The translations under genes and the position numbers were made by a program. DNA of 64,000 nt from Hyperoplus lanceolatus (taxonomy: Eukaryota > Chordata > Actinopteri > Uranoscopiformes > Ammodytidae): contig CM049395.1 of the NCBI GenBank assembly GCA_026929865.2, forward strand, positions 34,637,501 through 34,701,500. Reading direction: 5' to 3'. Below, one piece after another: positions 45,392-57,007 of the stretch (the first letter of the stretch is position 1; each line of letters opens with the position of its first letter). Below the pieces are notes generated by a model. The model saw only the letters and a program-made list of their open reading frames with translations. It was not told the DNA's origin and ran no database searches.

Positions 45392-48300
45392 TGTAAGAGG
45401 AAGAGTGACCCTGCCCGGAGGAAGCCCGGCTGGAGCCAGGCCCAGACAGGGGGCCCGCCTGCGAGCGTCTGGTGGCCGGGTCTGCCACGGGGCCCGGCCG
45501 GGCACAGCCCGAAAAAGCTACGTGGCAACACACTCCTCCTCTACAACTGATGGGCCCACCACTCATCGGAGGAACCGCTGGGGTCGGGTGCGCTGCCTAA
45601 AGGGTGGCAGTGAAGGGCGGGGACCACGACGGACCAGACCCGGGCGGAAGAGGCTGGCTTTGGGGACGTGGAACGTCACCTCGCTGTGGGGGAAGGAGCC
45701 GGAACTGGTGTGGGAGGTGGAGCGCTACCAATTAGATCTGATGGGGCTTACCTCCACGCACAGTCTTGGCTCTGGAACCGTACTTCTGGACAGGGGTTGG
45801 ACTCTATTCTTCTCTGGAGTTGCCCAAGGTGTGAGGCGCCGGGCCGGTGTGGGGATACTCACGAGCCCCCGGCTGGGCGCTACTACGTTGGAGTTTACCC
45901 CGGTGGACGAGAGGGTCGCCTCCCTACGCCTCCGGGTTGTGGGGGGGAAGACTCTGACTGTTGTTTGTGCGTATGCACCAAACAGCAGTTCGGAATATTC
46001 GGCCTTCTTGGAGACCCTGAACGGAGTCCTGCATGGGGCTCCGGTAGGGGACTCCATAGTTCTGCTGGGAGACTTTAACGCGCACGTGGGCAATGATGGA
46101 GACACCTGGAAAGGCGTGATTGGGAGGAACGGCCTCCCCGATCTGAACCCGAGTGGTCGTTTGTTGTTAGACTTCTGTGCTGGTCATGGTTTGTCTATAA
46201 CAAACACCATGTTCGAACATAAGGATGCTCATAAGTGTACATGGTACCAGAGCACCCTAGGCCGAAGGTCGATGATCAATTTCGTGATCGTATCATCTGA
46301 TCTGAGGCCGCATGTTTCGGACACTCGGGTGAAGAGAGGGGCGGAGCTGTCAACTGATCACCATCTGGTTGTGAGTTGGGTCAAAGGGTGGGGGAAGACT
46401 CTGGACAGACCTGGTAAGCCCAAACGGGTAGTGCGGGTGAACTGGGAACGTCTAGCGGAGGCCCCTGTTCAAGAGATCTTTAATTCGCACCTCCTGCAGA
46501 GCTTTTCTAGCATCCCTGTGGAGGTTGGGGGCATTGAACCCGAGTGGTCGATGTTCAAAACTTCCATTGCTGAAGCCGCGGCAGGCAGCTGTGGTCTCAA
46601 GGTCTTAGGTGCCTCAAGGGGCGGTAACCCTCGAACGCCGTGGTGGACCTCGGTGGTCAGGGAAGCTGTCCGACTGAAGAAGGAGTGCTTCCGGGATATG
46701 TTATCTCGGGGGACTCCTGAGACAGTTGCAAGGCACCGACAGGCCCGAAGGGCTGCAGCTTCTGCCGTGTCAGAGGCAAAGCAGCGGGTGTGGGAGAAGT
46801 TCGGAGAAACCATGGAGAAGGACTTTCGGTCGGCACCAAAGTGTTTCTGGAAGACCATCCGGCACCTCAGGAGGGGGAAGCGGGGAACCATCCAAGCTGT
46901 GTACAGTAAGGATGGGACGCTGTTGACCTCAACTGAGGAGGTAGTCGGTCGGTGGAAAGAGCACTTTGAGGAACTCCTGAATCCGACTAACACGCCCTCT
47001 ATGTTGGAGGCAGAGCTGGAGGCTGATGGGGGATCATCATCAATTTCCCTGGTGGAAGTCACTGAGGTAGTCAAACAATTCCACAGTGGCAAAGCCCCGG
47101 GGGTTGATGAGATCCGTCCAGAAATGCTGAAAGCAATGGGTGTGGAGGGGCTGTCTTGGATGACACGCCTCTTCAACATTGCGTGGAAGTCGGGTACAGT
47201 GCCGAAGGAGTGGCAGACCGGGGTGGTGGTTCCTATTTTTAAAAAGGGGGACCAGAGAGTGTCTTCCAACTACCGGGGTATCACACTTCTCAGCCTTCCC
47301 GGCAAAGTCTACTCCAAGGTGCTGGAAAGGAGGGTTCGGCCGATAGTCGAACCTCAGATTGAAGAGGAACAATGCGGATTCCGTCCTGGCCGTGGAACAA
47401 CGGACCAGCTAGCTCTTCACTCTCGCAAGGATCCTAGAGGGAGCTTGGGAGTTTGCTCATCCAGTCTACATGTGTTTTGTAGATCTGGAGAAGGCTTATG
47501 ACCGGGTTCCCCGGGAGATACTGTGGGGGGTGCTGCGGGAGTACGGGGTGAGGGTGTCTCTTCTCAGGGCCATCCAATCTCTGTACGCTCAAAGCGAGAG
47601 CTGTGTATGGGTTCTCGGTAGTAAGTCAGACTCGTTTCCGGTGGGGGTTGGCCTCCGCCAGGGCTGCGCTTTATCACCAATCCTGTTTGTGATATTTATG
47701 GACAGGATATCAAGGCGTAGTCGTGGTGGGGAGGGGTTGCAGTTTGGTGGTCTGAAGATCTCATCTCTGCTGTTTGCGGATGATGTGGTTCTGATGGCAT
47801 CATCGGCCTGTGACCTTCAGCTCTCATTGGATCGGTTTGCAGCCGAGTGTGAAGCGGTTGGGATGAGGATCAGCACCTAAATCTGAGGCCATGGTGCTCA
47901 GCAGGAAACCGATGGATTGTCTACTACAGGTAGGGAATGAGTCCTTACCCCAAGTGAAGGAGTTCAAGTACCTCGGGGTCTTGTTTGCGAGTGAAAGAAC
48001 AATGGAGCGTGAGATTGGCCGTAGAATCGGAGCAGCAGGGGCGGTTTTGCACTCGCTTTACCGCACTGTTGTAACGAAAAGAGAGCTGAGTCGTAAGGCA
48101 AAGCTTTCGATCTACCGGGCGATCTTTGTTCCTACCCTCACCTATGGTCATGAAGGCTGGGTAATGACCGAAAGAACGAGATCGCGGGTACAAGCGGCCG
48201 AAATGGGCTTTCTCAGGAGGGTGGCTGGCGTCTCCCTTAGAGATAGGGTGAGAAGCTCAGTCATTCGTGAGGAACTCGGGGCAGAGCCGCTACTCCTTTG

Positions 48301-48578
48301 CGTTGAAAGGAGCCAGTTGAGGTGGTTCGGGCATCTGGTAAGGATGCCCCCAGGGCGCCTCCCTAGGGAGGTGTTCCAGGAGCGTCCAGCTGGGAGGAGG
48401 CCTCGGGGAAGACCCAGGACTAGGTGGAGAGATTATATTTCCACGCTGGCCTGGGAACGCCTCGGGATCCCCCAGTCAGAGCTGGTTGAGGTGGCCCGGG
48501 AAAGAGAAGTTTGGGGTTCCCTGCTCAAGCTGCTGCCCCCGCGACCCGATTTCGGATAAGCAGTTGAAGATGATGATG
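45392..48578 (+). mobile_element. Rex3 (RTE-clade) LINE, nearly complete
   Basis: Inserted in the L2 3' UTR with an exact 13-bp target duplication ATTTAAATGTTGT (45379-45391 and 48579-48591). The APE endonuclease domain shows [24 protein letters not shown] and STDHHLVV. The catalytic Asp of the S-x-I-D-F motif reads Asn (SMINF, about 46270-46284). RT motifs include [12 protein letters not shown] (A), GLRQGCALSPILF (B) and LLFADDVVL (C). The C-terminus is RPRGRPRTRWRDYI. Two breaks are visible: a 4-bp insertion near 47408 and a 2-base loss near 47879. TGGCAGACCGGGGTGGTGGT (47211-47230) matches the known Rex3 RT region. It ends with GAT repeats, as Rex3 does. Confidence 0.95.
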
Positions 48579-48591
48579 ATTTAAATGTTGT

Positions 48592-48733
48592 ATTTTTATC
48601 CATGTTTTAAATTTGTTCCTTTTTTTGTATTTGTATTCTTTATTTGATTTTAACCCTGTGAAGCACCTTGAGTGGCCCTGTGCCTGAAATGTGCTCTATA
48701 AATAAAATTGCCTTGCCTTGCCTTGCCTTGCCT
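48592..48733 (+). mobile_element. L2 3' end after the Rex3 insertion
   Basis: Continues the L2 3' UTR and ends GTGCTCTATAAATAAAATTG followed by about five TTGCC repeats. The conserved GTGAAGCACCTTGAGT stretch is the usual L2 terminal hairpin region. It completes the element begun at 44336. Confidence 0.88.
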
Positions 48734-51700
48734 TTACATATCACCATAAAAATAAATACACCTCAGGCCACGTTTCGACTTGTTGTAAGCGTCTTAGATT
48801 ATGGAGCAACCGCGTTCCCTCTGAAGGAAAATAAAATAACACATGCACCATATAACAACTGAATAAATAGCTACTGGCATTACATTTCTAGGCCCCGACT
48901 GTTGTTCAGCCGTGTAATTTTCTTATTACTGGATATGAGATTTAGATGATTATCTAAACCCAGATAAGATTTATATAATATAATTATATTTCTAGTGGAG
49001 CTGCAGTAAGTACAGGCAAAACGTGGAGTTTAGAGGTTTATTCATGACCCTATCCATGAACATCCCATCCATTCATGCTATCCATATATCAATATACAAA
49101 TATATATATACTGTATATACACTGTATATATTGATGTAGGAATATCAAATGTATTCTTACTTTATTAAGGACACAGTGACTTAGGGTCCATAGTTTTTTT
49201 GGTAACTAACTTTTGAAGAAAATAGTTTTTGGATTTGGATGATTATACAAATATATATTTCATTTATATCATATTATTTCATTATCAGCTGAGCCTTAAA
49301 TGATTTATTCTAGCTGTTGAGGAAATTTCAATATACAGTATAATGTGCTGTTAATCAGCACTTTCTTTTCAGATTCAACATCTTCATCTTCATGTTCAAC
49401 AAATCAAAAAAGGTATCGTAACCGAGAAACGGAGACCATCTACTCCACTCAAGAACCCTGAATAGCTTTAAATACATTACACCAGAAGACATGTTGTCCT
49501 CTACCACAAGAAAGTGAATGACAACTGCAGCGAAGATCACAGACTGATGACACAGAGCAATTTAAGAACATCTGAGTTCTGCGGATTTTCCCTTTAACTC
49601 TAACTCTAACATGAAACCTTTTTGCTACAGGGCCTTTGTTGGAAAGAGTGTCTGACATCAAAGATCCCAGTAGATGAACAAGTCTGCATCACTGTTAATG
49701 TCAAACGGGTATGTATATGCCTGAGCAGCAATATCAACGTGTTAATACAACATATTTGACTGCATTCAACAGAGGATTAGTAAAACTATTACATTAAACA
49801 ACTACAACTATTATATTTTACAAAGAGGGCACGGTTTGTAACTCACAGCTTTTCAGTTATTGATCTGATTTTGGATCATTTATAAAAAACACTTTCATTA
49901 TAGCAACACAACAGTGTTATTCATACCTCAGAGGGTCATTTATGAAGGAGCTATTGTATATAGTGCAAGGATGGCCAATTATTTCTATCACTTGTACCAG
50001 CACTCACCATTACTTTTGCCTTTGTTGAGACCTTTCAACATCCCTGCAGTCTGATTGATGAGAATCAGGATCAGATTCAAGTTCATTGCCAGGTAAGCCA
50101 GATACACAGTCACACATACTACACACTGGCTTTGGTCTACATACAAAAGACACATGCAAAACTAGATAAGTAAAAGCAAGTCAAAGAATATAAAAAAAAT
50201 GTATAAAATGTACAATACAAGAAGAACATTTAGTTTCAACATAACTTCCTAGGCCCTGGAAGGGACCATTCAGATAGTTTCCTTAAATAAAAGTGGTAAT
50301 GCACGACAATATAAAAACTCTCCAGTGCAACTTTCATTACAAATATAAATACTTATGAATCAGAATAACCTGTCACGTAGGAACAACTAGAACGAGAAAC
50401 TATGTGAAAGATAAATATAGGGTAGTAAGTAGTACAACGTTTTACTATGAAATGTAAAGAAATTAAGGTATAATTAAGCATTACAATGGTAATATTCAAC
50501 ACACATGTTCAACATTATTACAGTGCTTGAGTTAATTATACTATATTACCAGCAGCTATGTCAAATATAGTAAAGCCTGGTTGACAACTGCATCCCTGCC
50601 ACATGACAAACCGTAAGGCTAGATGAAACTAATAGTGACAGGACTTTGACAGTTGGAAATGAGAATAAATCTGACATAAATATAGACAACACATCGAACT
50701 ATTGTCAAACAACTCTACTTGGCACAACATTCTGTATATCCATTGCACCCTTGTTAAGTAAGGTTGCTTATCTTTAAGACACAGCATGTTCAACTACACA
50801 TGTACATTTTGACAGGTCATAGCAGGACAAGCCCAAGTGTAATTAATAACATTGTTGATGGCCAAATTCCATTTCGTTCACTGGCTTGGCTTACTGGGAC
50901 AGAGCCAGCATCAATGTTTTCAGTTTCACCTGTGCTTTCCCTGCTGTGAAAAAAGGCCTCGGGCCAAATTCCAATCTGGACCCTATATCCTCAGCCTCCC
51001 ATCTCTCACGCCGTTTGCTCGTTCCCGTGGAGTATCCGCAACATTAAATGTCGTTCCAAATCCATTAGCCTTAAGTGGGAGTGCGTTATAAAGCCATCCA
51101 TTACAGAGTCTGCATCGATGCAGGCGCACAGACCACAATGCTCTCAGGTGCAGAAACACTTTTGTGGTTGGGATGGAGAAGACACTGCACACATCTACAG
51201 TTTTGTGTGGCACAAATAATAATGACAATATTGGGGTGCGCTTTTGGTGTGGTAGTTGTTTTGCCAAATCCACTAAATGTGTCAAATGCACTAAAATTAA
51301 TTTGATATGTTCAACAGATTTTTAAAAAAGGTCCAAAGTGCCCATGCAAGGAAACAGAATATAATTGACTTTATATGCAATTATTTTGTATCTTTATTTA
51401 GTATAATTAAAATTATAATTAACCTTCCAAGACTGCTTATTTTGTTTTTATTATTTTCAACAAGTACCATTACATTGATAGGTAATATAAAAATAAATAT
51501 AAAAGAAGAAAAGGTTCTCTATAGCTATTTCCAGACAAAAGATAATTGGCCATCATGCTGATGTATGTTCCAGGTTTTCGTCGAAGAAAGACAAAGGCAT
51601 CCTGTGGTTTTCGGTGTATTTATACACGTTAATTAAGAGACCCACCACAGTCAGGAGCAAGACTCCACACAGAGCTACACTCCAACAAAGTGTGGGAGGG

Positions 51701-51819
51701 CGTTGTGATCGGATTGGAACTGGGCCTTTTCGTGCCTGATTAGATCTCTCCTCAGGGCTGTGCAGGTGTGTACTGATTTTATATACCATGTTGTAGCATT
51801 TGACACCCGCCAAATGCTA
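48734..51819. other. Intron sequence without recognised feature
   Basis: Mostly AT-rich. No element recognised up to about 51600. The 51553-51813 stretch has an 86-codon minus-strand frame with a hydrophobic run (CGVLLLTVVGLLINVYKY), but no splice sites or family support it. Confidence 0.5.
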
Positions 51820-54245
51820 CGAAAAGTAAACAAAGGAAAATACCCCTAGAGCCTGCGAGAGCGGGGGCGCAAGATGGTTCAACGATTGACAACACGGCAA
51901 CAGACCCAGGAACGGACATGACTACGAGCAAGGACACGACACATGAGACAATCACAGCAGCAGTAGGACACTCACTGAAGTGGATGGGAGAAAATAACAT
52001 CAGTCAGGGGGTTGAGAATCCACCAAGGAAAGAGAAGGTGCTTGAGAGAGCAGAGACAGGGGCCTCGCATTGACCAGTACTTCTTACGAAGCAACCAGTC
52101 AAGTCAGTCGATTGAAGCACAGCAACGGGACGAAAACCAAAGTTTGTAGAGCATCAGCACCCCTGTCACTGAGGAGGAAATTACAAGCACAGAAATGCCG
52201 GTGGAAGAACCAACCCAACCACAGAGACCTCCCAAGGAGGAAAAGATCAAAGGGCACAGACCGAATGTGAAGTGGCCCAAAGCTGTCCAAAAGAGTGAGC
52301 GGGAAACAGTCAACCACGACCTAACACAAATCCTGGAGCAACAAGTGGGCACAGTAGAGAAAAAGCTGGAACGGATGGGCGACATTATATACCACTACGG
52401 AGAAGAGCGCTGTGGAGTCAATATAAGGAGAAGCAACAAAGCAACATCAGCACCAGCCAAATCCAGGAGGCAGCAAGAGATCGAAAGACTGGTCAGATAG
52501 AGAAGGCAGCTTAGAAAGCAGTGGAAGAAGGCCTCTGATGCAGAGAGAGACGGTCTCATGATACTCCAGGGGGACATCAAATGCCGGTTGGCAACCTTGC
52601 GAAGAGCAGAGAACTTAAGAAAACTTTGTAAAAGGAATGAACGCACAAGAACACGGTTCTATAAAAACCCCTTAAAGTTTGTCAAAGACCTCTTCATTAA
52701 GGAAAAAAGCAGAACCCTGAAAACTTCAAAGCAGGAACTGGAAGAACACCTGGAAAAGGTCCACTCTGACACGAAAACGCACAAACAGCTAGTTATCCCA
52801 CATGCCATCCCACCTATTCAACCTCCTGAATTCCAATTGGAGATTGGCCCTCCAAAATGGAAGGAAGCAGAGAATACAGTACGGCGTGCAAGATCAGCAT
52901 CAGCCCCTGGGCCGAATGGAGTACCGTATAAGCTTTATAAGAACGCTCCAGATGTTCTACGCTATCTTTGGAGGCTCATGAGGATAGTGTGGCAGAAGGG
53001 AGTGATATTTAAGGCCTGGTGAAGGGCTGGAGGTGTGCTAATTCCCAAGGAGAAGGATGCAGCAGATATCAGTCAATTCCGACCAATATGCCTTCTCAAC
53101 GTTGAAGGGAAAATCTTTTTCAGCGTGATCGCACAGAGGCTGTCCACTTACCTGGTAAAGAATAAATACATTGATACATCCGTGCAGAAGGCCGGTATTT
53201 CTGGGTTCTCTGGTTGCTTGGAGCATACCAGTATGATATGGCACCAGATCCAAGCTGCGAAGAAGGAGAAAAGACACCTCCATGTCACCTTCCTTGACCT
53301 GGCCAATGCCTTTGGATCAGTTCCCCATAACCTCCTCTGGGGATCCTTCAACTTCTTCCATGTTCCATCATCCATCACTACCCTAGTGAAAGCCTACTTC
53401 AAAGACCTGCAGCTGTGCTTCACAACACTTTACAACCTCATGGCGAGAGGGACAGAAAAAGCACAACCATCCCCCTTCCAAACCAGAAGCTGGGCAGCTA
53501 GCCAAGGCCCGGGATTGGAAGATGCTAGTTGATATTGGCCAGCAACTAATCTTTCCACCTGAGATTGCAGCCACCACCCTTAGACCAGACTTGGTACTCT
53601 GGTCCCCGTCTCTGAAGTCTGTCAACATCATAGAGCTCACAGTCCCATGGGAGAATTCAACTGAAGAGGCCTATGAGCGCAAGAAACTGCGCTACACAGA
53701 ACTGGCAGCAGACGCGCAGCAACAAGGATGGAATCCGAAAATCTATCTGAAGTGGGATGTAGAGGTTTTGTGGCTTCTTCCACAATCAGGTTGCTGAAAG
53801 ACCTTGGCATCCATGGACAGGCTCTGCGACAGACAATAAGATCAGTCTCTGAAGCGGCCGAAAGAAGCAGCCAGTGGATCTGGATCAAGCGGAAGGACCC
53901 TTGCTGGGCTCATAAAACAGCAACATGACATGCTCAATTATCACCACCCCCATCACCCACTTGAGAACCCAGGTCAGAACCCACCAGGAGGAGGGTGAGC
54001 AAGGTATGCGGTCAGCTCTAGGCCTGACTCAGGGAAGAGGACCCCCCTGCCTGGCATAGTCCCGTGGGCTGCTCCAACAACCATGACATTTATTATGATT
54101 GGGCATGGGACACAAGCACAGGCTTGATCACCCTGTAGCTCGCCACCTTTGATGAGGGTGTCTAGTGATGAAAGGCCGAAACACCCACTGATTCGAAGGT
54201 ACACTACCGAGGATGTGTCCCAAAATTTACATCTGTCCCATATCA
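51820..54245 (+). mobile_element. LINE with restriction-like endonuclease (R2/NeSL/HERO group), internally deleted
   Basis: Readable pieces in order: GHRPNVKWPKAV and YHYGEERCG (52255-52400), RARSASAPGPNGVPYKLYK, SQFRPICLLNVEGKIFF, KAGISGFSGCLEHTSMIW and HVTFLDLANAFGSVPH (RT motif A, about 53281-53330). After FKDLQLCF (about 53425) the sequence jumps to QLAKARDWKMLVDIG. The RT motifs B and C (GCS-x-SP and F-x-DD) are therefore lost. The C-terminal endonuclease follows: LRPDLVLWSP then IIELTVPWE and YERKKLRY, a PD-(D/E)XK-type site, to about 53928. A TGA replaces an Arg codon near 53020 (FKAW-stop-RAGG) and frames change several times. The 5' limit is approximate. Confidence 0.85.
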
Positions 54246-54579
54246 GTTCCCACGTCACTCAACATCAAGGCAAACCTCATGTGTGAGCATCATTACCATC
54301 TATTGGCACAACGGACAGTTAATATCTTGTCCCGTGTTTTTATGATTCATTATGGTACTGATTGAGCTTGATGTCTCTTGTTAGTGGTGTTGCACCTGTG
54401 GAGTAAGTTGAAACTCAAATCATTGAATACGACATTCTATACCTTTATAGACATTTTTGGTTTCAAGCACCTATCCCACTCAGGCTTTATACTGAGGCAC
54501 AGTATATTAAGTTCAATGGCGTATCATGAATCCAGAAATATCTCTGCACAAACTCAAACAAGCCTTACATGAAATTGCA

Positions 54580-54743
54580 TCTCATTTAGCTGACACTTTT
54601 ATCCAAAGCGAGTTCCAATAAGAGCATTCAACCATGAAAATACAAACCTAGAACAGCAAATATCATGTATGAAGATTAGCTTTAAATAAGCCAAACTACA
54701 GAGTGAAACATCATATACAAATGCAATATGTAAGTGCAATTTT
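54580..54743 (+). repeat. Short interspersed fish repeat
   Basis: Begins CATTTAGCTGACACTTTTAT, continues CCAAAGCGAGTTCCAATAAG and ends near GTAAGTGCAATTTTC. I recognise the pattern as a repeat common in fish genomes but cannot name the family. Non-coding. Confidence 0.5.
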
Positions 54744-55469
54744 CTTTTGAAACCATCAACTTCTCAGCCATGGTGCATTCGGCAAAACAGAGGTCCATTT
54801 AGCTGAAGCAAAAACACCTGTGTGAACATGTGGGGCCTGTTAATATTTACCAACATTGGTTATATTCTGTCGCTGCCATTGCTGTTGGCTTAGCATTTCA
54901 TGGACAAGCCAAGTTTAAAGTTGAAAGCACTTGTAGAAGTTTGATGTATTTTAACTTGAGCTAAAAATGGGCCATACTCATTCAATACAGATTGAATACA
55001 GAATGGTATACTGTATGCAAAACATTGAAAGGCCAGCATGTATTGCATGAAATATCTCTGGTGGTCTTTCGCTGTTTGTTTATCTGCACTGGTGAGGGAA
55101 TTTTCCTTTAAGGGCACAATAAAGCCTAGCACACATGGGGCTGTAAACCCACACAAGAAGATGGTATAAACTTTAAAACACCCATACATCAATTCTCCAT
55201 ATCAATCCGCTGAGTCCGACTCATTTTTATTCACTCTGACACTGGGTGACACGGTGATCCTTATTAAGTTAAGCTCGATGGACCTTTTCTTAGGGAAGCC
55301 AGGAAAGAAATCGTTGAGTGTTTCATCTGCATGGAAAATACCTTTTGAAGTAGCTTCCAGCAGCCAGCGTCACAGAGCTTTTTATCAGGTCTAAAGCAGG
55401 TGTAATAAACTGGACCTGTGAGCGTGACCATCCCCAAAGCCTGGGAAGGAGTTCATCAACATGCACCCA

Positions 55470-55470
<1 letters not shown>

Positions 55471-55501
<31 letters not shown>
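55471..55501. repeat. (TGC)10 trinucleotide repeat
   Basis: Ten TGC units. The polyglutamine-like minus-strand frame across it has no gene context and is not a coding repeat. Confidence 0.9.
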
Positions 55502-55502
<1 letters not shown>

Positions 55503-56287
55503 GCACTCTGTTTTAAATTTTGGCATCTAGAAAAGCTTTGCATGCTGGAGGAATGGCATCGGGCTTGAGCTCAAACTACAGGACTGAGGCTTCAAGGGAG
55601 TTACCATGGTGATGGAGCAGGTGAAAAAGCAGGGAAGAAAATTGTAAGATAAACTGGATCACTACAAAACGTGGGACACTATTGAAGATAAAAGTATTAC
55701 CGACAAGGATCTCATAAAAATGTGGGTTCAGAAATATTTTGTGTGTATGAAAGATGTATTGGCCAATTTACTCTGGCTAAAATGTTGTTATCTCAAAGCA
55801 CCTAGGAAGTTTATGAAGGCTGTTCAGATTACATTTCCACAGATAATAAATAACCCCAGGTACTTTTATTTAAAGTCTAGATTATAAACTTAGTTTTGTA
55901 AACGCTCAAACACTGCACTATGCTCTTCCTCACCACCCGGTTACATAAAAAACACATCAACTACTTCAATGACAGAACCAAGACCTGCTGGAGGAAATTG
56001 TTTTGACTTGAATGAATACTTTACTAATTTGTCTGACTAAGGTTTTCAGCAGTTACCCAAATAAAAGGAGCGATATCCTGTTTGCAGCACATGATTTAAG
56101 GCCACAGCTGGAGGTGTTCAACCCTTCCTGAAGAAGCTAAGCCAATGAGGTGCTTTGCCATTGATTGATTTGTAGACACACTTTACCTTGAAATTCTGAG
56201 TGTTATTTGCAGTTAAAAACACTTATTTCCACTTAGATGTTTAGCAATATACAAAACCAAAGCCTCTAACTCCATCAACATTTTGTG

Positions 56288-56289
<2 letters not shown>

Positions 56290-56373
<84 letters not shown>

Positions 56374-56388
56374 GTGTGCGTGTGCGTG
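56290..56388. repeat. (TG)n microsatellite
   Basis: About 100 bp of nearly pure TG with GC interruptions at its right end. On the tspan4 transcript it is a CA tract deep inside the 36-kb intron. Confidence 0.95.
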
Positions 56389-57007
56389 CGCATGTTTTTG
56401 ATGTGTTTCCCTTTCGGTTAGAACACCTGACAGTGACTGGTTCCTATTTATTCTCAAACACTAATTGGCTGTAACACCCCTGTTTGCCTAAGCACCATTG
56501 TACTGTATATAGACACACATATACGCACTGACTTGGTCGGCAATTTGGTGCCACACCAGTTCAAGTTCTTTTGTTGTCCCTTTTAACTTCAATATACAGT
56601 ATATTCTTTCTCATATAGGGAAGAATAATGAGTTCACTTATTTGCCCTGTTTTTCTGAAGTAACAAGATAATTATATTTGAACTCTGAGATAATATTCTT
56701 GTTTGCTTGGTACCACATTGTGCTCGCATTCATTAACAGTTCTAACTCCAGAGGGAGGACGGAGCCCTTTTTCCCTGCTGTTGCCATGGTGAAACATTTT
56801 ATCTCGCTTCCACTGATGTTTTTATTTATTTATTCTTGAAGTTGATTGAACTAACTCTTCAGCTGTTCTGAAACGGAAACATTGTTGAATTTCTCACTAC
56901 CCAGGGGTTAATCAAATCAATGTTCAGAGTTAGAATCAGATTATTTAATCAGATTGTTGAAACAGGCCCCTGGAGTTTGACATAAATCATAGAGGTAGAA
57001 AATTAGA

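Larger units (their letters stand above)
54744..57007. other. Intron sequence with two microsatellites
   Basis: No coding or mobile element recognised. It contains the TGC triplet run and the long TG run listed separately. Confidence 0.55.

Noticed and set aside
45346-47372. Minus-strand frames of up to 266 codons across Rex3
   Set aside because: Shadows of the GC-rich Rex3 reading frame; the plus strand carries the endonuclease and RT motifs.
52099-52646. Minus-strand frames of 70-93 codons
   Set aside because: Opposite-strand shadows of the endonuclease-type LINE.
55323-55526. Polyglutamine protein on the minus strand
   Set aside because: A TGC triplet repeat inside a tspan4 intron; flanking residues match nothing and no splice context exists.
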